DNA of 64,000 nt from Desulfurobacterium sp. TC5-1 (GTDB lineage Bacteria; Aquificota; Aquificia; Desulfurobacteriales; Desulfurobacteriaceae), in NCBI RefSeq assembly GCF_000421485.1, contig NZ_ATXC01000001.1, positions 1,233,087 to 1,297,086 of the forward strand. The letters are read 5' to 3'. Each line of letters starts with the position of its first letter. The stretch's first letter is position 1. The notes below the pieces were generated by a model, which was given only the letters and a program-made list of their open reading frames with translations, did no database searches and was not told the origin of the DNA. Shown here piece by piece: positions 8,087-17,396 of this stretch. The position numbers were made by a program, and so were the translations under genes.

Positions 8087-9673
8087 ATGAAACCAGAGAG
8101 AAACACAACCAGCTGGAAAAAGCTTCTGGGGGTTGTACTTTTTTCAGCACTGATAGCCGGATGTGGCGGCGGAAGCAGTACCAGTATGGCACCGCCTTCC
8201 ACCAACGGAACTACACCTTCAACTAACGGAACCACAGTGACGGATCCTTTCGCCCTCCCCTCAACACTATATCTCGCATTCACAGCAAACAATACTCTGA
8301 AAATCGTAAATACTACAAATCCGGTGGATGTAGAAACAGTTGATACGGTAAATGATACGACATATGTATACCATTTTAACTATTCCCATCCGGCGGTAAC
8401 TTCAGTCTATCCAAAATACGTTTTCTACATCGATAACGGAACAATTTACAGAATCAATCTTTTAACAAAGACGAAAACCCAGGTGTCTGCCATAACAAAC
8501 GCAAGCTATTTTTCAGGTGAATTGGATGAAGTGAATGATTATCCGGGATATATAGAAGTCGTCCTTGAAAACGGAACGACAACCGTCATCCCGACAAACA
8601 TGCCATCTACCACACTACCGGCACAATTCGGCGATTTCACCGTGGAATGGTTTATCGGAAAATATGACTCTGACGGTGCACCCCTCGGTGCAATTATAGA
8701 CAACGGAACATATTTGAAATACTGTCCGCTTGTTGCAAACGGACTGGATTTATCCAACTGCACAGATATATTGCCCTACTCTACTTATGCTGAAGCTATA
8801 ACAATCGGCACCAATCCTTTGAAAGTGCTGCTGAACAAAGACGATACGGAGATATATGCATTTTATCCCTACAACGGAACATCCGTTCTTCTTTACAACT
8901 CAACGGCCGACTCAAACAGTACCATAGATAACTGGAACTACGCATATGTAAATGACCACCTCTACATTTTGCAGTCAAACAGCACTGCCAACATGATAAA
9001 GAAAATAGATGCAACAACCGGCGCATCTACAACTGTATTTTCGTACGACAACCTGAATGGCTTCATCAGTCCTTCATCAACAAGTTTTGCAGTCAGCCCT
9101 TCAGAAACAGTGGGTGTAGCTTATCCCGTTGGAGCACTGGTAGGAGGAACACCAAGATACTATAATGAAGTAAAAGTTATCTACTCAAACACAACAGCGG
9201 TCGAAGTGGAAAGTTCAGCAAACTACTCCTACAATATAGGCGGATTTTTCGGTGAAAAACTCGGCTACCAGATGGTAAATGCAACGGAAAGTTACATAAA
9301 AATATACGATACTGTAGCAAACGCCATAACGTACAATGCTACCGGTGAACCTGCCGGAATCATTAAAAAAACTGCCTTTACCGTAACGGATAATTCAGAT
9401 ATTGATTCAGCAGAAACAGGATATACCATTATTTACAATGGAACCGACCTTCAGCTCTTTAATGCCACAACCCTGAACATTGATAAAACCATTCCTCTCA
9501 CGGGCACTCAGGATAACTGGATGGAAATAGAAGGATTTGGGAACAGAGTCCTCGGGGTCACAAGATTCACATCTACAAATAACAGCACTGAAATAATACT
9601 GCTTAATATTGGAAATGGCACAGTATCTCAAATCACAGATACAGCAACCATAGATGAATGGCCAGTTTACTAA
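8087..9673 (+). CDS. Sequon-rich surface lipoprotein of unknown function
   Basis: A 528-residue exported protein with a basic N-terminus, a hydrophobic segment and the lipobox LIAGC (lipid-modified Cys26), followed by a Gly/Ser/Thr-rich linker. The mature part has no motif I recognise; recurring short strands separated by YNGT/NST turns suggest an all-beta fold, perhaps propeller-like. It contains about 25 N-X-S/T sequons, 24 of them after the lipid cysteine, far denser than in neighbouring proteins. ATG follows a G-rich ribosome site (AGGGGGATGCC). A TATAAT at 8037-8042 could be the -10 box, but no good -35 is visible. Probably monocistronic; a palindrome follows the stop. Confidence 0.72.
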   Translation: MKPERNTTSWKKLLGVVLFSALIAGCGGGSSTSMAPPSTNGTTPSTNGTTVTDPFALPSTLYLAFTANNTLKIVNTTNPVDVETVDTVNDTTYVYHFNYSHPAVTSVYPKYVFYIDNGTIYRINLLTKTKTQVSAITNASYFSGELDEVNDYPGYIEVVLENGTTTVIPTNMPSTTLPAQFGDFTVEWFIGKYDSDGAPLGAIIDNGTYLKYCPLVANGLDLSNCTDILPYSTYAEAITIGTNPLKVLLNKDDTEIYAFYPYNGTSVLLYNSTADSNSTIDNWNYAYVNDHLYILQSNSTANMIKKIDATTGASTTVFSYDNLNGFISPSSTSFAVSPSETVGVAYPVGALVGGTPRYYNEVKVIYSNTTAVEVESSANYSYNIGGFFGEKLGYQMVNATESYIKIYDTVANAITYNATGEPAGIIKKTAFTVTDNSDIDSAETGYTIIYNGTDLQLFNATTLNIDKTIPLTGTQDNWMEIEGFGNRVLGVTRFTSTNNSTEIILLNIGNGTVSQITDTATIDEWPVY

Positions 9674-9684
9674 ATCCACAAGCG

Positions 9685-9706
9685 CCCCGGCATTTAAATG
9701 CCGGGG
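9685..9706. terminator. Palindromic hairpin between convergent genes
   Basis: A perfect 22-base inverted repeat, CCCCGGCATTTAAATGCCGGGG, lies between the stop codons of the sequon-rich lipoprotein (+) and the beta-barrel gene (-). Position and GC-rich stem suggest a two-way terminator, but neither side has a clean T run, so strength is uncertain. Confidence 0.65.
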
Positions 9707-9715
9707 CATTACTTC

Positions 9716-10300
9716 TCAAATTCTAACATTCATCCCGACTGCCAGGTTTACCCACCTGCTACCATCTATGTCTTTAAAAACAGATGCAAAACTTCCGTCA
9801 TAGGTGAAAAAGAGAGAAAATCTGTTAAACAATTCTCTTTCAAGGGACAGGGAAAAACCCGGAAAAAATCCGGAGAAAACATCCGTATCAAAAGAACCAT
9901 AACTATTATCTACCTGACTAAACAAATTAAAGTAGCCGGCAACACCCAATTTTACCGTGTAACCACTGCCTTTCCATATTTTATATCCAATTCCAGAATA
10001 ACCGTATATGGCTTTCATAAAATAAGTATCGGTATATCCAGAGTAAAAGAACAGCCTTTCAGCAGTTCCCATTAGAACCCCACCTGCATAGATAAACCAG
10101 CTGTCGGACACCGGATATTCAGCAGACATTGAAAATGAATTTAAAACACGGCTTTCCGTGGAAGCTGGATAATCAATAAAAAGGGCTCCTGCATTATTAA
10201 TAAAAGAAAATCCCGCAGAAAATCTCAGATTAACATCATCCTGACACAATCCAGAAACAGGGATAAGAAAAACAAACATAACCAATATCCATTTTCTCAA
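9716..10300 (-). CDS. Predicted outer-membrane beta-barrel protein
   Basis: Encodes 194 residues: a basic start and hydrophobic segment typical of a signal peptide (RKWILVMFVFLIPVSGLC), then alternating polar/aromatic strands with glycine-rich turns and a C-terminal strand ending VGMNVRI. This pattern fits a small 8-10-strand barrel. The start is taken as TTG at 10300, which overlaps the TGA of the upstream protease gene as TTGA and lies seven bases after GGAG; the ATG at 10339 would put an unlikely extension before the signal peptide. Coupled translation suggests it works with the protease lipoprotein. Family unknown. Confidence 0.7.
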   Translation of the reverse strand: MRKWILVMFVFLIPVSGLCQDDVNLRFSAGFSFINNAGALFIDYPASTESRVLNSFSMSAEYPVSDSWFIYAGGVLMGTAERLFFYSGYTDTYFMKAIYGYSGIGYKIWKGSGYTVKLGVAGYFNLFSQVDNSYGSFDTDVFSGFFPGFSLSLERELFNRFSLFFTYDGSFASVFKDIDGSRWVNLAVGMNVRI

Positions 10301-11436
10301 GGTAAAACTCCATAATAAGTTAATAAAAAATCGTCCCATAAAGTAGAGGAAAATGTGTTTAAGGAATCATTAAAATAATCTATAAAGAAATTATCCCTCT
10401 CATTCGGGAAATATATTGAAACACCTTTTAGATTTGCCCCCGTACTTTTAAAGTATATACCTTTTAAAACAGCCATAATCTGTACCGCAGCATTTTTTAC
10501 TTCAATACTTGTTGTTGTTGCATTTATTTCATCCGCAAAGGAATAAAGGTCAGCATAGAAAGGGAAATACTCCGTCTCAGGTTCTGTAGCATTACTCCTT
10601 GCAGAGTATATCTCCTGAAAAAGGGATGGTGTTCCGTTCAGGGCATAAGATGCAAAAAGGTTAACGGCAGAGGCTATGTCAGAAGCATTGGACGAAGAAA
10701 CAGCCGAAAGGGTACACTCCGGATAACAGTATTCTGTTCGGTTTGAGTAAAATTGATAATATGTATCCACCGCTGCCCTGCCCAGAGCTTCTCCCTGCCA
10801 ATCAGGATGTTCTTTCAGTTTTTCAATAAGAGAAAAATAATCCCAGCCGAATCCGGGCTCCGGAGCCTCCGAAGCAACAGTAACATTGGCAAAGTTCCTA
10901 AATGTATAAAAAACTTCAGTCATTCCTGCAAGGCACTCATCAAATCCAAGAAAGTCAAGATGGAAAGATAAATCATCAAGCACCTGTTTTATTTCTGCCA
11001 TTTTAAGGCTATCTTCCGCCGAATCATCAAAAGCGGCATTCTCCCATCCATCACCATGATCCCAGACAACGAGTGCAACCCTGCTAAATCGATATTTTTC
11101 AACAATTTTTTTCAAAAACAGCTTCAAGGTATAGGGATTTCCTGTATCCAAATTTCTGAATCTCTCAACAGGTTCAAGCCATCCCTTTTTTACCTCATAC
11201 AAGGTAGTTCCGTTTCCCCTATCACATAAAACAACGACTCTCACGTTATCATCAGAACCTGCTCTCATCATTTCACCTACATCATATGTTGCGAAGGTAG
11301 AAAGATTGTTGTCTCCTGCAACATAAACCGCAAATATCCATTTTGTATAGGAACTTTCCCGATAACCACACGAAAAGAGAAAGGGTATAAGCAGAATAAA
11401 AAACAGTTTTTTTAAAATTTTTTCTTCCCACATCAT
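10297..11436 (-). CDS. Clostripain-family (C11) cysteine protease lipoprotein
   Basis: Exported 379-residue protein with lipobox LFSC (Cys23). Peptidase C11 features are a WDHGDGW motif holding the catalytic histidine (His127) and GFDECLAGM with the nucleophile (Cys168), followed by the conserved ASEAPEPGFGW stretch. Clostripain-type enzymes cut after basic residues, but the specificity here is unknown. It carries nine N-X-S/T sequons. It lies downstream of the rplQ terminator, and an extended -10 (TG-G-TAGAAT, 11443-11448) puts the predicted transcript start almost at the ATG, so the mRNA may be leaderless. The gene following it in the direction of transcription is the beta-barrel gene, overlapped by its stop. 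Confidence 0.85.
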   Translation of the reverse strand: MMWEEKILKKLFFILLIPFLFSCGYRESSYTKWIFAVYVAGDNNLSTFATYDVGEMMRAGSDDNVRVVVLCDRGNGTTLYEVKKGWLEPVERFRNLDTGNPYTLKLFLKKIVEKYRFSRVALVVWDHGDGWENAAFDDSAEDSLKMAEIKQVLDDLSFHLDFLGFDECLAGMTEVFYTFRNFANVTVASEAPEPGFGWDYFSLIEKLKEHPDWQGEALGRAAVDTYYQFYSNRTEYCYPECTLSAVSSSNASDIASAVNLFASYALNGTPSLFQEIYSARSNATEPETEYFPFYADLYSFADEINATTTSIEVKNAAVQIMAVLKGIYFKSTGANLKGVSIYFPNERDNFFIDYFNDSLNTFSSTLWDDFLLTYYGVLP

Positions 11437-11442
11437 ACAGTA

Positions 11443-11448
11443 ATTCTA
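11443..11448 (-). promoter_or_regulatory. Extended -10 promoter element before the C11 protease gene
   Basis: On the minus strand TG-G-TAGAAT gives an extended -10. The region 17 bases upstream is a T-rich part of the rplQ terminator with no clear -35 box. The start would be at about 11436, the first base of the annotated ATG. Confidence 0.4.
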
Positions 11449-11460
11449 CCACTTTCAAAT

Positions 11461-11488
11461 AAACAAAAAAGGGGGCTTTAGAGCCCCC
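11461..11488 (-). terminator. Intrinsic terminator of the ribosomal protein block
   Basis: Stem GGGGGCT/AGCCCCC with loop TTAG at 11471-11488, followed on the minus strand by TTTTTTGTTT. It lies 27 bases beyond the rplQ stop and ends the long rpsL-to-rplQ transcription direction before the protease gene. Confidence 0.92.
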
Positions 11489-11514
11489 TTTCCTTAGAGA
11501 TAGAAAAAACTAAA

Positions 11515-11889
11515 TTATTCCTGCTCTTCTCCTGTTTCAACAAGCATAACAATAGCCGTTGGTGCAGCATCACCTTTTCTGTAATCGTAGTGAAGTAGCC
11601 TTGTGTAACCACCATTTCTATCTGCATATTTAGGTGCTATTTCGTTAACAACCTTAAATGCAACATCTTTTCTGGTAACAATTGCCAAAACTTCTCTTAA
11701 AGCCTTTACCTTATCCTCACCTTTCGCCTTTGTAATAACCTTATCTGCCAATCTTCTAAGTTCTTTTGCCCTTGCAACTGTTGTAACAACCTTACCATGT
11801 TCCATAAGGTCAGTAACAAGATTCCTGAGCATCATAACTCTGTGCTCTGTAGGCCTGCCGAGCTTCTTTCTCTTTATTCTATGTCTCAT
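11515..11889 (-). CDS. rplQ: 50S ribosomal protein L17
   Basis: 124 residues beginning MRHRIKRKKLGRPTEHR, the standard L17 opening that lies near the exit of the peptide tunnel. The start overlaps the rpoA stop by four bases (ATGA), so it is translationally coupled to rpoA. It is the last gene of the ribosomal block and is followed by a strong terminator. Confidence 0.98.
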   Translation of the reverse strand: MRHRIKRKKLGRPTEHRVMMLRNLVTDLMEHGKVVTTVARAKELRRLADKVITKAKGEDKVKALREVLAIVTRKDVAFKVVNEIAPKYADRNGGYTRLLHYDYRKGDAAPTAIVMLVETGEEQE

Positions 11890-12842
11890 TCTTTACCTCC
11901 AAGTTCAAGTCCTAATGAGGAAAGAACCTCTTTCACCTGAGCAATGGACTTGTTTCCAAGACCCTTAATCTTCTTAAGATCTGCTTCCGTTAGCTTAACG
12001 ATATCTCCTACTGTCTCAAGACCGGCTTCTTTCAGTGCCCTTAAAGCCCTTGACTTCAGGCCGGCTTCCTCAAGTGTCATTGATAGCTTCGTGTCAGCTA
12101 CTTCTTCTTCCTTTTCAACCTCTACAACTGCCGTCTCTGGAGAAGCCTCAGTAAGATTTGCCATAACGGAAGAGAAGTGCTCTATAAGGATTGAACACGC
12201 CTTGGCCAAAGCCTCCTTCGGCGTTACACCGCCATCAGTCCATATCTCCATAACAAGCTTATTATAATCTGTTCTTCTCCCTACCCTCGTATCTTCAACT
12301 CTGAAGGCAACTTTTCTAACAGGTGAAAAATCAGCATCAAGAGCTATCCATCCGAGTGTTGTTATGTCAAAGATTTCCTGAATCTCTTCTGAAAGTACAA
12401 ACCCTTTACCCTTATCTATACGAAGGTGCATCTCTATTTCTGAATTTTCATTATCAAGCGTTGCTATCTCCTTATCAGGTGTAAGAAGCTTAACCTGAGA
12501 AGGAAGCTCAAAGTCAGAGGCGAACACCTTACCGGGACCCTTCTTTCTAAGCTCAATAAATACAGGGCCATCACCGTAAAGGGCAAACCTTAACTCTTTT
12601 ATGTTAAGAACGATTTCCGTTAAATCTTCCACCACACCGGGAAGCGTTGTAAATTCGTGCCATGCTCCTTCAAACTTAACAGCCGTTGGAGCAGCACCTT
12701 CTATGGAGGAAAGTAGAACCCTTCTCAGTGCATTTCCGACAGTAACACCGTATCCTTTCTCCAGAGGCTCAACGACAAACCTTCCGTAGGTGTCGGTGTG
12801 CTCCTCCCAGCGGAACGTTTCCGGCTTGATAAATTCAATCAT
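11886..12842 (-). CDS. rpoA: DNA-directed RNA polymerase alpha subunit
   Basis: 318 residues. The N-terminal assembly domain (to about 230) contains GYGVTVGNALRRVLLSSIEGAA, and the C-terminal domain (about 255-315) has the DNA- and activator-binding helix-hairpin-helix (KIKGLGNKSIAQV). A charged linker with EKEEEV joins them. The gene sits between rpsD and rplQ as in most bacteria and initiates core polymerase assembly. Confidence 0.98.
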   Translation of the reverse strand: MIEFIKPETFRWEEHTDTYGRFVVEPLEKGYGVTVGNALRRVLLSSIEGAAPTAVKFEGAWHEFTTLPGVVEDLTEIVLNIKELRFALYGDGPVFIELRKKGPGKVFASDFELPSQVKLLTPDKEIATLDNENSEIEMHLRIDKGKGFVLSEEIQEIFDITTLGWIALDADFSPVRKVAFRVEDTRVGRRTDYNKLVMEIWTDGGVTPKEALAKACSILIEHFSSVMANLTEASPETAVVEVEKEEEVADTKLSMTLEEAGLKSRALRALKEAGLETVGDIVKLTEADLKKIKGLGNKSIAQVKEVLSSLGLELGGKE

Positions 12843-12868
12843 TATTTTCCTCCACTAAGGGTTAACTA

Positions 12869-13495
12869 TTACTTAGAGTAGAGCTCAACGATGAGGTTTT
12901 CAGCGATTGGAATCTCAATCTCTTCTCTTGTAGGCTCTGCCTTAACAATACCTTTAAAGTTTTCAGCATCAAGTTCCAGCCATGAAGGGATTCCCCTCTG
13001 CTGAGCAAGTTCCATACCTGAAATAATATCAGGGATGTTTCTGCTTTTCTCTTTAACCTCTATAACGTCTCCCGGCTTAACAAGGAAGGATGGCCTGTTA
13101 ACCTTCTTACCGTTTACGAGAATGTGACCGTGAACAACAAGCTGTCTTGCGTGCCTGTGTGATTTACCAAAACCCAACCTGTAAACAACATTGTCCAGCC
13201 TGCTCTCAAGAAGTTTAAGAAGGTTTTCACCTGTTTGTCCCTTCATCCTCTCGGCCATCTCATAGAAGCGCCTGAATTGCTCTTCCCTTACACCATAGTA
13301 GTACTTAACCTTCTGCTTCTCCATAAGCTGACGGCCGTAGTAAGAAATCTTCCTCCTGCTCTTCCCGTGCTGTCCTGGAGGATATGGTCTTCTATCTGTA
13401 ATAGCCTTCCCTTTCTGAGATTTCTCTTCCCCAACATAAATGTTAACGCCTAAACGGCGAGCTATACGCCATTTTGGTCCTGTATATCTACCCAT
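12869..13495 (-). CDS. rpsD: 30S ribosomal protein S4
   Basis: 208 residues with the S4 N-terminal domain and an S4 RNA-binding domain (RLDNVVYRLGFGKSHRHARQ, about 100-160). No cysteines are present, so this is the zinc-free form. Start is ATG at 13495, six bases after GGAGG; a TTG one codon earlier is disfavoured. S4 nucleates 30S assembly and in many bacteria represses the alpha operon. Confidence 0.97.
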   Translation of the reverse strand: MGRYTGPKWRIARRLGVNIYVGEEKSQKGKAITDRRPYPPGQHGKSRRKISYYGRQLMEKQKVKYYYGVREEQFRRFYEMAERMKGQTGENLLKLLESRLDNVVYRLGFGKSHRHARQLVVHGHILVNGKKVNRPSFLVKPGDVIEVKEKSRNIPDIISGMELAQQRGIPSWLELDAENFKGIVKAEPTREEIEIPIAENLIVELYSK

Positions 13496-13507
13496 CAACT
13501 ACCTCCA

Positions 13508-13906
13508 TTAAACTCTTCTTCTCTTTGGTGGTCTGCAACCATCATGAGGAATAGGAGTAACATCCTTAATCACTTTTACATTTAAACCGGTAGCCGCTAT
13601 TGCTTTAATAGCAGTCTCCCTGCCACCACCATTTCCCTTAATCCAGATTTCAACGTCCTTAACACCATAATCTGAAATGGCTTTCTTAGCGGCTTTTTCA
13701 GCAGCAAGCTGGGCAGCGTAAGGTGTGCTCTTTCTTGTACCCTTGAAACCCACCGTTCCACCGCTTGCCCATGTAAGAACGTTTCCTTCTTTATCGGTAA
13801 AGGTGATAATTGTATTGTTAAATGTTGTCTGTATATGAGCTATTGCATAACCAACAGTTCTTTTCGCCTTCTTCTTGGCACCGCCTCTTCTTTTGCCTCT
13901 TGCCAT
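13508..13906 (-). CDS. rpsK: 30S ribosomal protein S11
   Basis: 132 residues with the S11 core ([35 protein letters not shown]) and the basic tail ending PPKRRRV. It forms part of the 30S platform beside the E site. ATG at 13906 follows GGAGG; the TTG just before it is not needed. Confidence 0.98.
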   Translation of the reverse strand: MARGKRRGGAKKKAKRTVGYAIAHIQTTFNNTIITFTDKEGNVLTWASGGTVGFKGTRKSTPYAAQLAAEKAAKKAISDYGVKDVEIWIKGNGGGRETAIKAIAATGLNVKVIKDVTPIPHDGCRPPKRRRV

Positions 13907-13918
13907 CAATTACCTCCT

Positions 13919-14299
13919 TTACTTCTTAGTAGCCTTTTTCTTACCGGCTACCGTCTTCTTAGGACCTTTTCTCGTTCTGGCATTAGTTCTCGTTCTCTGA
14001 CCCCTCACTGGAAGACCAAGCCTGTGTCTGATACCTCTGTAACAACCGATATCAATAAGCCTTCTAATGTTCATGGCAATCTCTTTTCTGAGGTCACCTT
14101 CAACCTTGTACTCGTTCTCAATAATCTTTCTGATCTTTGCTATCTCTTCTTCTGTAAGATCTTTTACCCTCTTTTCGGGGTCTATGCCGGCTTCCTGACA
14201 GATTTTGAATCCGGTTTTAATACCTATTCCATAAATGTAAGCAAGTGAATAGGGAACCTTCTTGTTGTCAGGAATGTCAACACCTGCTATCCTTGCCAT
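13919..14299 (-). CDS. rpsM: 30S ribosomal protein S13
   Basis: 126 residues; helix-two-turn-helix region ([19 protein letters not shown]) and the [20 protein letters not shown] tail that reaches the P-site tRNA. It contacts the 50S subunit through intersubunit bridges. ATG follows AGGAGG closely, and rpmJ lies nine bases upstream in the direction of transcription. Confidence 0.98.
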   Translation of the reverse strand: MARIAGVDIPDNKKVPYSLAYIYGIGIKTGFKICQEAGIDPEKRVKDLTEEEIAKIRKIIENEYKVEGDLRKEIAMNIRRLIDIGCYRGIRHRLGLPVRGQRTRTNARTRKGPKKTVAGKKKATKK

Positions 14300-14308
14300 T
14301 TTTCCTCC

Positions 14309-14425
14309 TTACTTACCCTGTCTCTGCTTGTGTTTTGGGTTTTCACAAATAACCCTTACCACGCCTTTTCTTTTGATGATTTTGCACTTTGGACAGATCT
14401 TCTTCACAGATGGTCTTACCTTCAT
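14309..14425 (-). CDS. rpmJ: 50S ribosomal protein L36
   Basis: A 38-residue gene, too short for a default gene finder. It reads [20 protein letters not shown] and ends KHKQRQGK, with zinc ligands Cys11, Cys14, Cys27 and His32: the zinc-binding (C+) L36. It lies between infA and rpsM, the usual place, with AGAGG upstream. Confidence 0.97.
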   Translation of the reverse strand: MKVRPSVKKICPKCKIIKRKGVVRVICENPKHKQRQGK

Positions 14426-14486
14426 TCTACCTCTCCGTCATTTAAAGTTTTGTGCCGTTAGCCGCGGTCTTATTTTAAGGGACGGA

Positions 14487-14705
14487 TTATCCTTTCCTGA
14501 AAATAATTCTTCCCCTCGTAAGATCGTAGGGACTTAGCTCAACAACCACACGGTCGCCTGGCAGTATTCTAATAAAATGAACCCTCATTTTTCCTGATGC
14601 ATGAGCAAGAACCTGATGCCCGTTGTCAAGTTCCACCTTAAAGTAAGCATTGGGCAGAGCCTCGACAACCTTTCCTTCTACTTGAATGCCTTTCTCTTTT
14701 GCCAT
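14487..14705 (-). CDS. infA: Translation initiation factor IF-1
   Basis: 72 residues of a single OB-fold, [20 protein letters not shown] onward, ending RGRIIFRKG. Binds the A site of the 30S subunit during initiation. Start is ATG at 14705 behind GAGGAG, not the in-frame ATG four codons upstream. The gap of 61 bases before rpmJ is the longest in this part of the block and shows no gene. Confidence 0.97.
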   Translation of the reverse strand: MAKEKGIQVEGKVVEALPNAYFKVELDNGHQVLAHASGKMRVHFIRILPGDRVVVELSPYDLTRGRIIFRKG

Positions 14706-14735
14706 GCTTCTCCTCATAAAAGCTTTTAGTTTTAA

Positions 14736-15509
14736 TTAAATTTCCGATAGAATTATATATCCATTTTCCGTAATGGCAACATCGTGCTCAAAATGAGCAG
14801 ATAGTTTACCATCTTTAGTAACAACCGTCCACCTGTCTCTCTTTACTTTCACCCTATAGGTGCCTTCGTTAACCATCGGCTCTATAGCAAAGGTCATTCC
14901 CGGCTCCAGCGTAATGTCAGGATAACCTTTGTAAACGTAGTTTGTTATTTGCGGCTCTTCATGGAGAGATCTGCCAAGGCCGTGTCCTGCATAGTCTCTT
15001 ACAACCGAAAAACCGTGCCCTTCAACGTACCTCTGTACAGCCCTGGAAATATCTATAAGCTTGTTTCCAGGCAAAGCCTGCTCTATACCTTTGTAGAGAG
15101 ATTCTTTAGTCACTTTCAAGAGCCTTTCAGCGCTTTCCGAAATTTTCCCGACTGGAAACGTTATGGCAACATCACCATAGAATCCATCTTTTATAACGCC
15201 AAAATCGAGGCTGACAATGTCTCCCTCTTTAAACACCTTCTTCTTCGTCGGTAGACCGTGGACAACCTCTTCATTCACAGAAACACAGATGGCTCCGGGA
15301 AAGCCAGCATACCCTAAAAAGGCCGGTTTTACACCGTATTCTTTACAGTAACTTTTAGCAAGCTTATCTATATCAAGAGCTGATACTCCCGGCTTTACCT
15401 CTTCTCCTATTTTAAGGAGAATCTCCATAGTTAGAGCCGCTGCATTCCTTAATCTGGCTACCTCTTCAGGGCTTTTCAAAATTATCTTTGGTTTAATCCT
15501 TTTAACCAT
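14736..15509 (-). CDS. map: Methionine aminopeptidase, type I
   Basis: 257 residues that remove the N-terminal methionine from nascent proteins. Metal-ligand motifs are visible: [13 protein letters not shown] (two aspartates), [15 protein letters not shown] (histidine), [11 protein letters not shown] and the late [10 protein letters not shown] (glutamates). No N-terminal zinc or SH3 extension. Overlaps the adk stop by eight bases, as often seen in the secY-adk-map-infA cluster. Confidence 0.97.
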   Translation of the reverse strand: MVKRIKPKIILKSPEEVARLRNAAALTMEILLKIGEEVKPGVSALDIDKLAKSYCKEYGVKPAFLGYAGFPGAICVSVNEEVVHGLPTKKKVFKEGDIVSLDFGVIKDGFYGDVAITFPVGKISESAERLLKVTKESLYKGIEQALPGNKLIDISRAVQRYVEGHGFSVVRDYAGHGLGRSLHEEPQITNYVYKGYPDITLEPGMTFAIEPMVNEGTYRVKVKRDRWTVVTKDGKLSAHFEHDVAITENGYIILSEI

Positions 15510-16065
15510 TTACTCCTATTGCCTCTTCTATCTTACCTGTAATTTCGTCAATATCCCCAACACCGTTTATCTCTGCCAAAAGACCTTTGCTGGTGTAGTA
15601 ATCGATAAGAGGTGCTGTTTGTTTTCTGTAAACCTCAAGCCTATTGCGGATAACGTCTTCCTTATCGTCTGCCCTTCCTCTTGCAAGAAGTCTTTTAACT
15701 ATCTCTTCATCTTCAACGTTAAGGTAGATAACCTTATCAAGTTCCATTCCTATCTCTTTTAAAAGTTCATCAAGAGCTTCAGCCTGAGGAAGCGTTCTTG
15801 GAAATCCATCAAGGATAAAACCGTTCTTTCTAACATCATCCTGAGAAAGCCTCTCTTTTATAATGCCTATTATTACATCATCAGGAACAAGCTCTCCCTT
15901 GTCCATGTAAGACTTTGCAAGCTTTCCAAGCTCCGTTCCCTCTTTAACAGCCGCCCTGAGGATATCACCGGTAGCAATGTGAGGAACTCCATACTTTTCC
16001 GCTATTCTCACAGCCTGAGTCCCCTTACCGGCTCCCGGAGGTCCCAGGAATATAACTTTTATCAT
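15502..16065 (-). CDS. adk: Adenylate kinase
   Basis: 187 residues. The P-loop [10 protein letters not shown] starts at residue 8, and [14 protein letters not shown] carries the AMP-binding region. It is the short form: the LID is a brief loop ([11 protein letters not shown]) without the zinc ligands of long adenylate kinases. Converts ATP plus AMP to two ADP. Start overlaps the secY stop as ATGA. Confidence 0.97.
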   Translation of the reverse strand: MIKVIFLGPPGAGKGTQAVRIAEKYGVPHIATGDILRAAVKEGTELGKLAKSYMDKGELVPDDVIIGIIKERLSQDDVRKNGFILDGFPRTLPQAEALDELLKEIGMELDKVIYLNVEDEEIVKRLLARGRADDKEDVIRNRLEVYRKQTAPLIDYYTSKGLLAEINGVGDIDEITGKIEEAIGVNG

Positions 16066-17393
16066 CTTACTCCCCCAAATCCAGTTCTCCTGCGTCTCTT
16101 CCTCTTTCCTAAGAATCCTTCGTAAGAAACGTTCAGAGCAAAAGCCTCTATCCTTCTCAATGTATCAAGGGCAACACCAACAACGATCAGAAGTGCCGTT
16201 CCGCCAAAGTAAAACGGGAAATGCATTTTCTGCATAATTATGAGAGGAACAATAGCTATGGCTGTAAGGAAAACGGCACCTGCAAAGGTCAATCTTGAAA
16301 CGATCCTGTCAAGATATTCAACCGTGTCTTTACCGGCTCTAACACCCGGAATAAAACCACCTGCCTTGTTAAGGTTGTCGGCAATCTCTTCAGGATTGAA
16401 GATAACTGCAGTGTAAAAGTAGGTGAAGAAAAAGATAAGCACACCGTAAATAATCAGATAGGTTGGTGTTCCAGGTGTAAGAATCTGAGCTATCTTCTGA
16501 GCCCAGGAAGCGTGGATAAACTTTGTTATTGTTGCTGGAAACATCATAATTGATGCCGCAAAGATAATAGGAATAACGTTAGCAGGGTTAAGCTTTATAG
16601 GCAGAAAACTGGTGTATGTTCCGCCAACCTGAGGCGTTGAGCGTTTGGCATACTGAAGAGGAACTCTCCTTTCTGCCATTTCAACGTATATTACAAGTGC
16701 AGTCATTGTAAGAATAATAAGGATAATTCCTATCAATTTAAAAAGTGAAAGTTCTCCACTTTTAAACTGCGTAATCACGTTTATAACTGATGAAGGTATT
16801 CTGCTGACAATACCTGCAAAGATAAGCAGTGACATACCTTCACCAACACCATGTTCCGTTATCTTCTCGCCAAGCCACATAAGGAATGTTGAACCAGCTA
16901 CCAGCGTGGTAACGCAGACAAAAATAAATGTGAAACCGGGATTTGGCACTACAGGTATACCTGAAGGACTTTTCATGCCTTGAAGGCCTATAGCTATACC
17001 CAAAGCCTGAATAAACGCAAGTGCAACAGAACCGTAGCGGGTGTACTGGTTAATCTTTTTCCTTCCGTACTCACCCTCTTCTTTTGCAAGTTTTTCAAGA
17101 GATGGAAACGCAACGGTAAAAAGCTGCATTATAATGGAAGCACTGATGTAAGGCATAACGCCAAGTGCAAAAATTGTCAGCTTTGAAAGCGCACCACCGG
17201 AAAAGGCATCCATAAAACCGAACATCGTCCCCTGTGCTCTCTGGAAAAATTCAGAAAGAGCCGCAACATTAATACCCGGAGTTGGTATATGCGCTCCAAG
17301 CCTGAAAACGGCAAGGAGCGCAAACGTAAATAGAAGCCTCTTCTTTAATTCCGGTACTTCAAACACATTGGCAAATATCTTGGAAAGGTTCAT
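16062..17393 (-). CDS. secY: Protein translocase subunit SecY
   Basis: 443 residues with ten predicted membrane helices forming the Sec channel. Plug and early segments ([19 protein letters not shown]), the cytosolic [12 protein letters not shown] loop and the late [17 protein letters not shown] are typical. The tail is basic ([10 protein letters not shown]). Sits after rplO and is coupled to adk. Confidence 0.98.
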   Translation of the reverse strand: MNLSKIFANVFEVPELKKRLLFTFALLAVFRLGAHIPTPGINVAALSEFFQRAQGTMFGFMDAFSGGALSKLTIFALGVMPYISASIIMQLFTVAFPSLEKLAKEEGEYGRKKINQYTRYGSVALAFIQALGIAIGLQGMKSPSGIPVVPNPGFTFIFVCVTTLVAGSTFLMWLGEKITEHGVGEGMSLLIFAGIVSRIPSSVINVITQFKSGELSLFKLIGIILIILTMTALVIYVEMAERRVPLQYAKRSTPQVGGTYTSFLPIKLNPANVIPIIFAASIMMFPATITKFIHASWAQKIAQILTPGTPTYLIIYGVLIFFFTYFYTAVIFNPEEIADNLNKAGGFIPGVRAGKDTVEYLDRIVSRLTFAGAVFLTAIAIVPLIIMQKMHFPFYFGGTALLIVVGVALDTLRRIEAFALNVSYEGFLGKRKRRRRTGFGGVR

Positions 17394-17396
17394 TTA

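Noticed and set aside
9698-10075. A 125-residue + strand frame after the lipoprotein
   Set aside because: Antisense to the barrel gene and starting inside the palindromic hairpin; no ribosome site.
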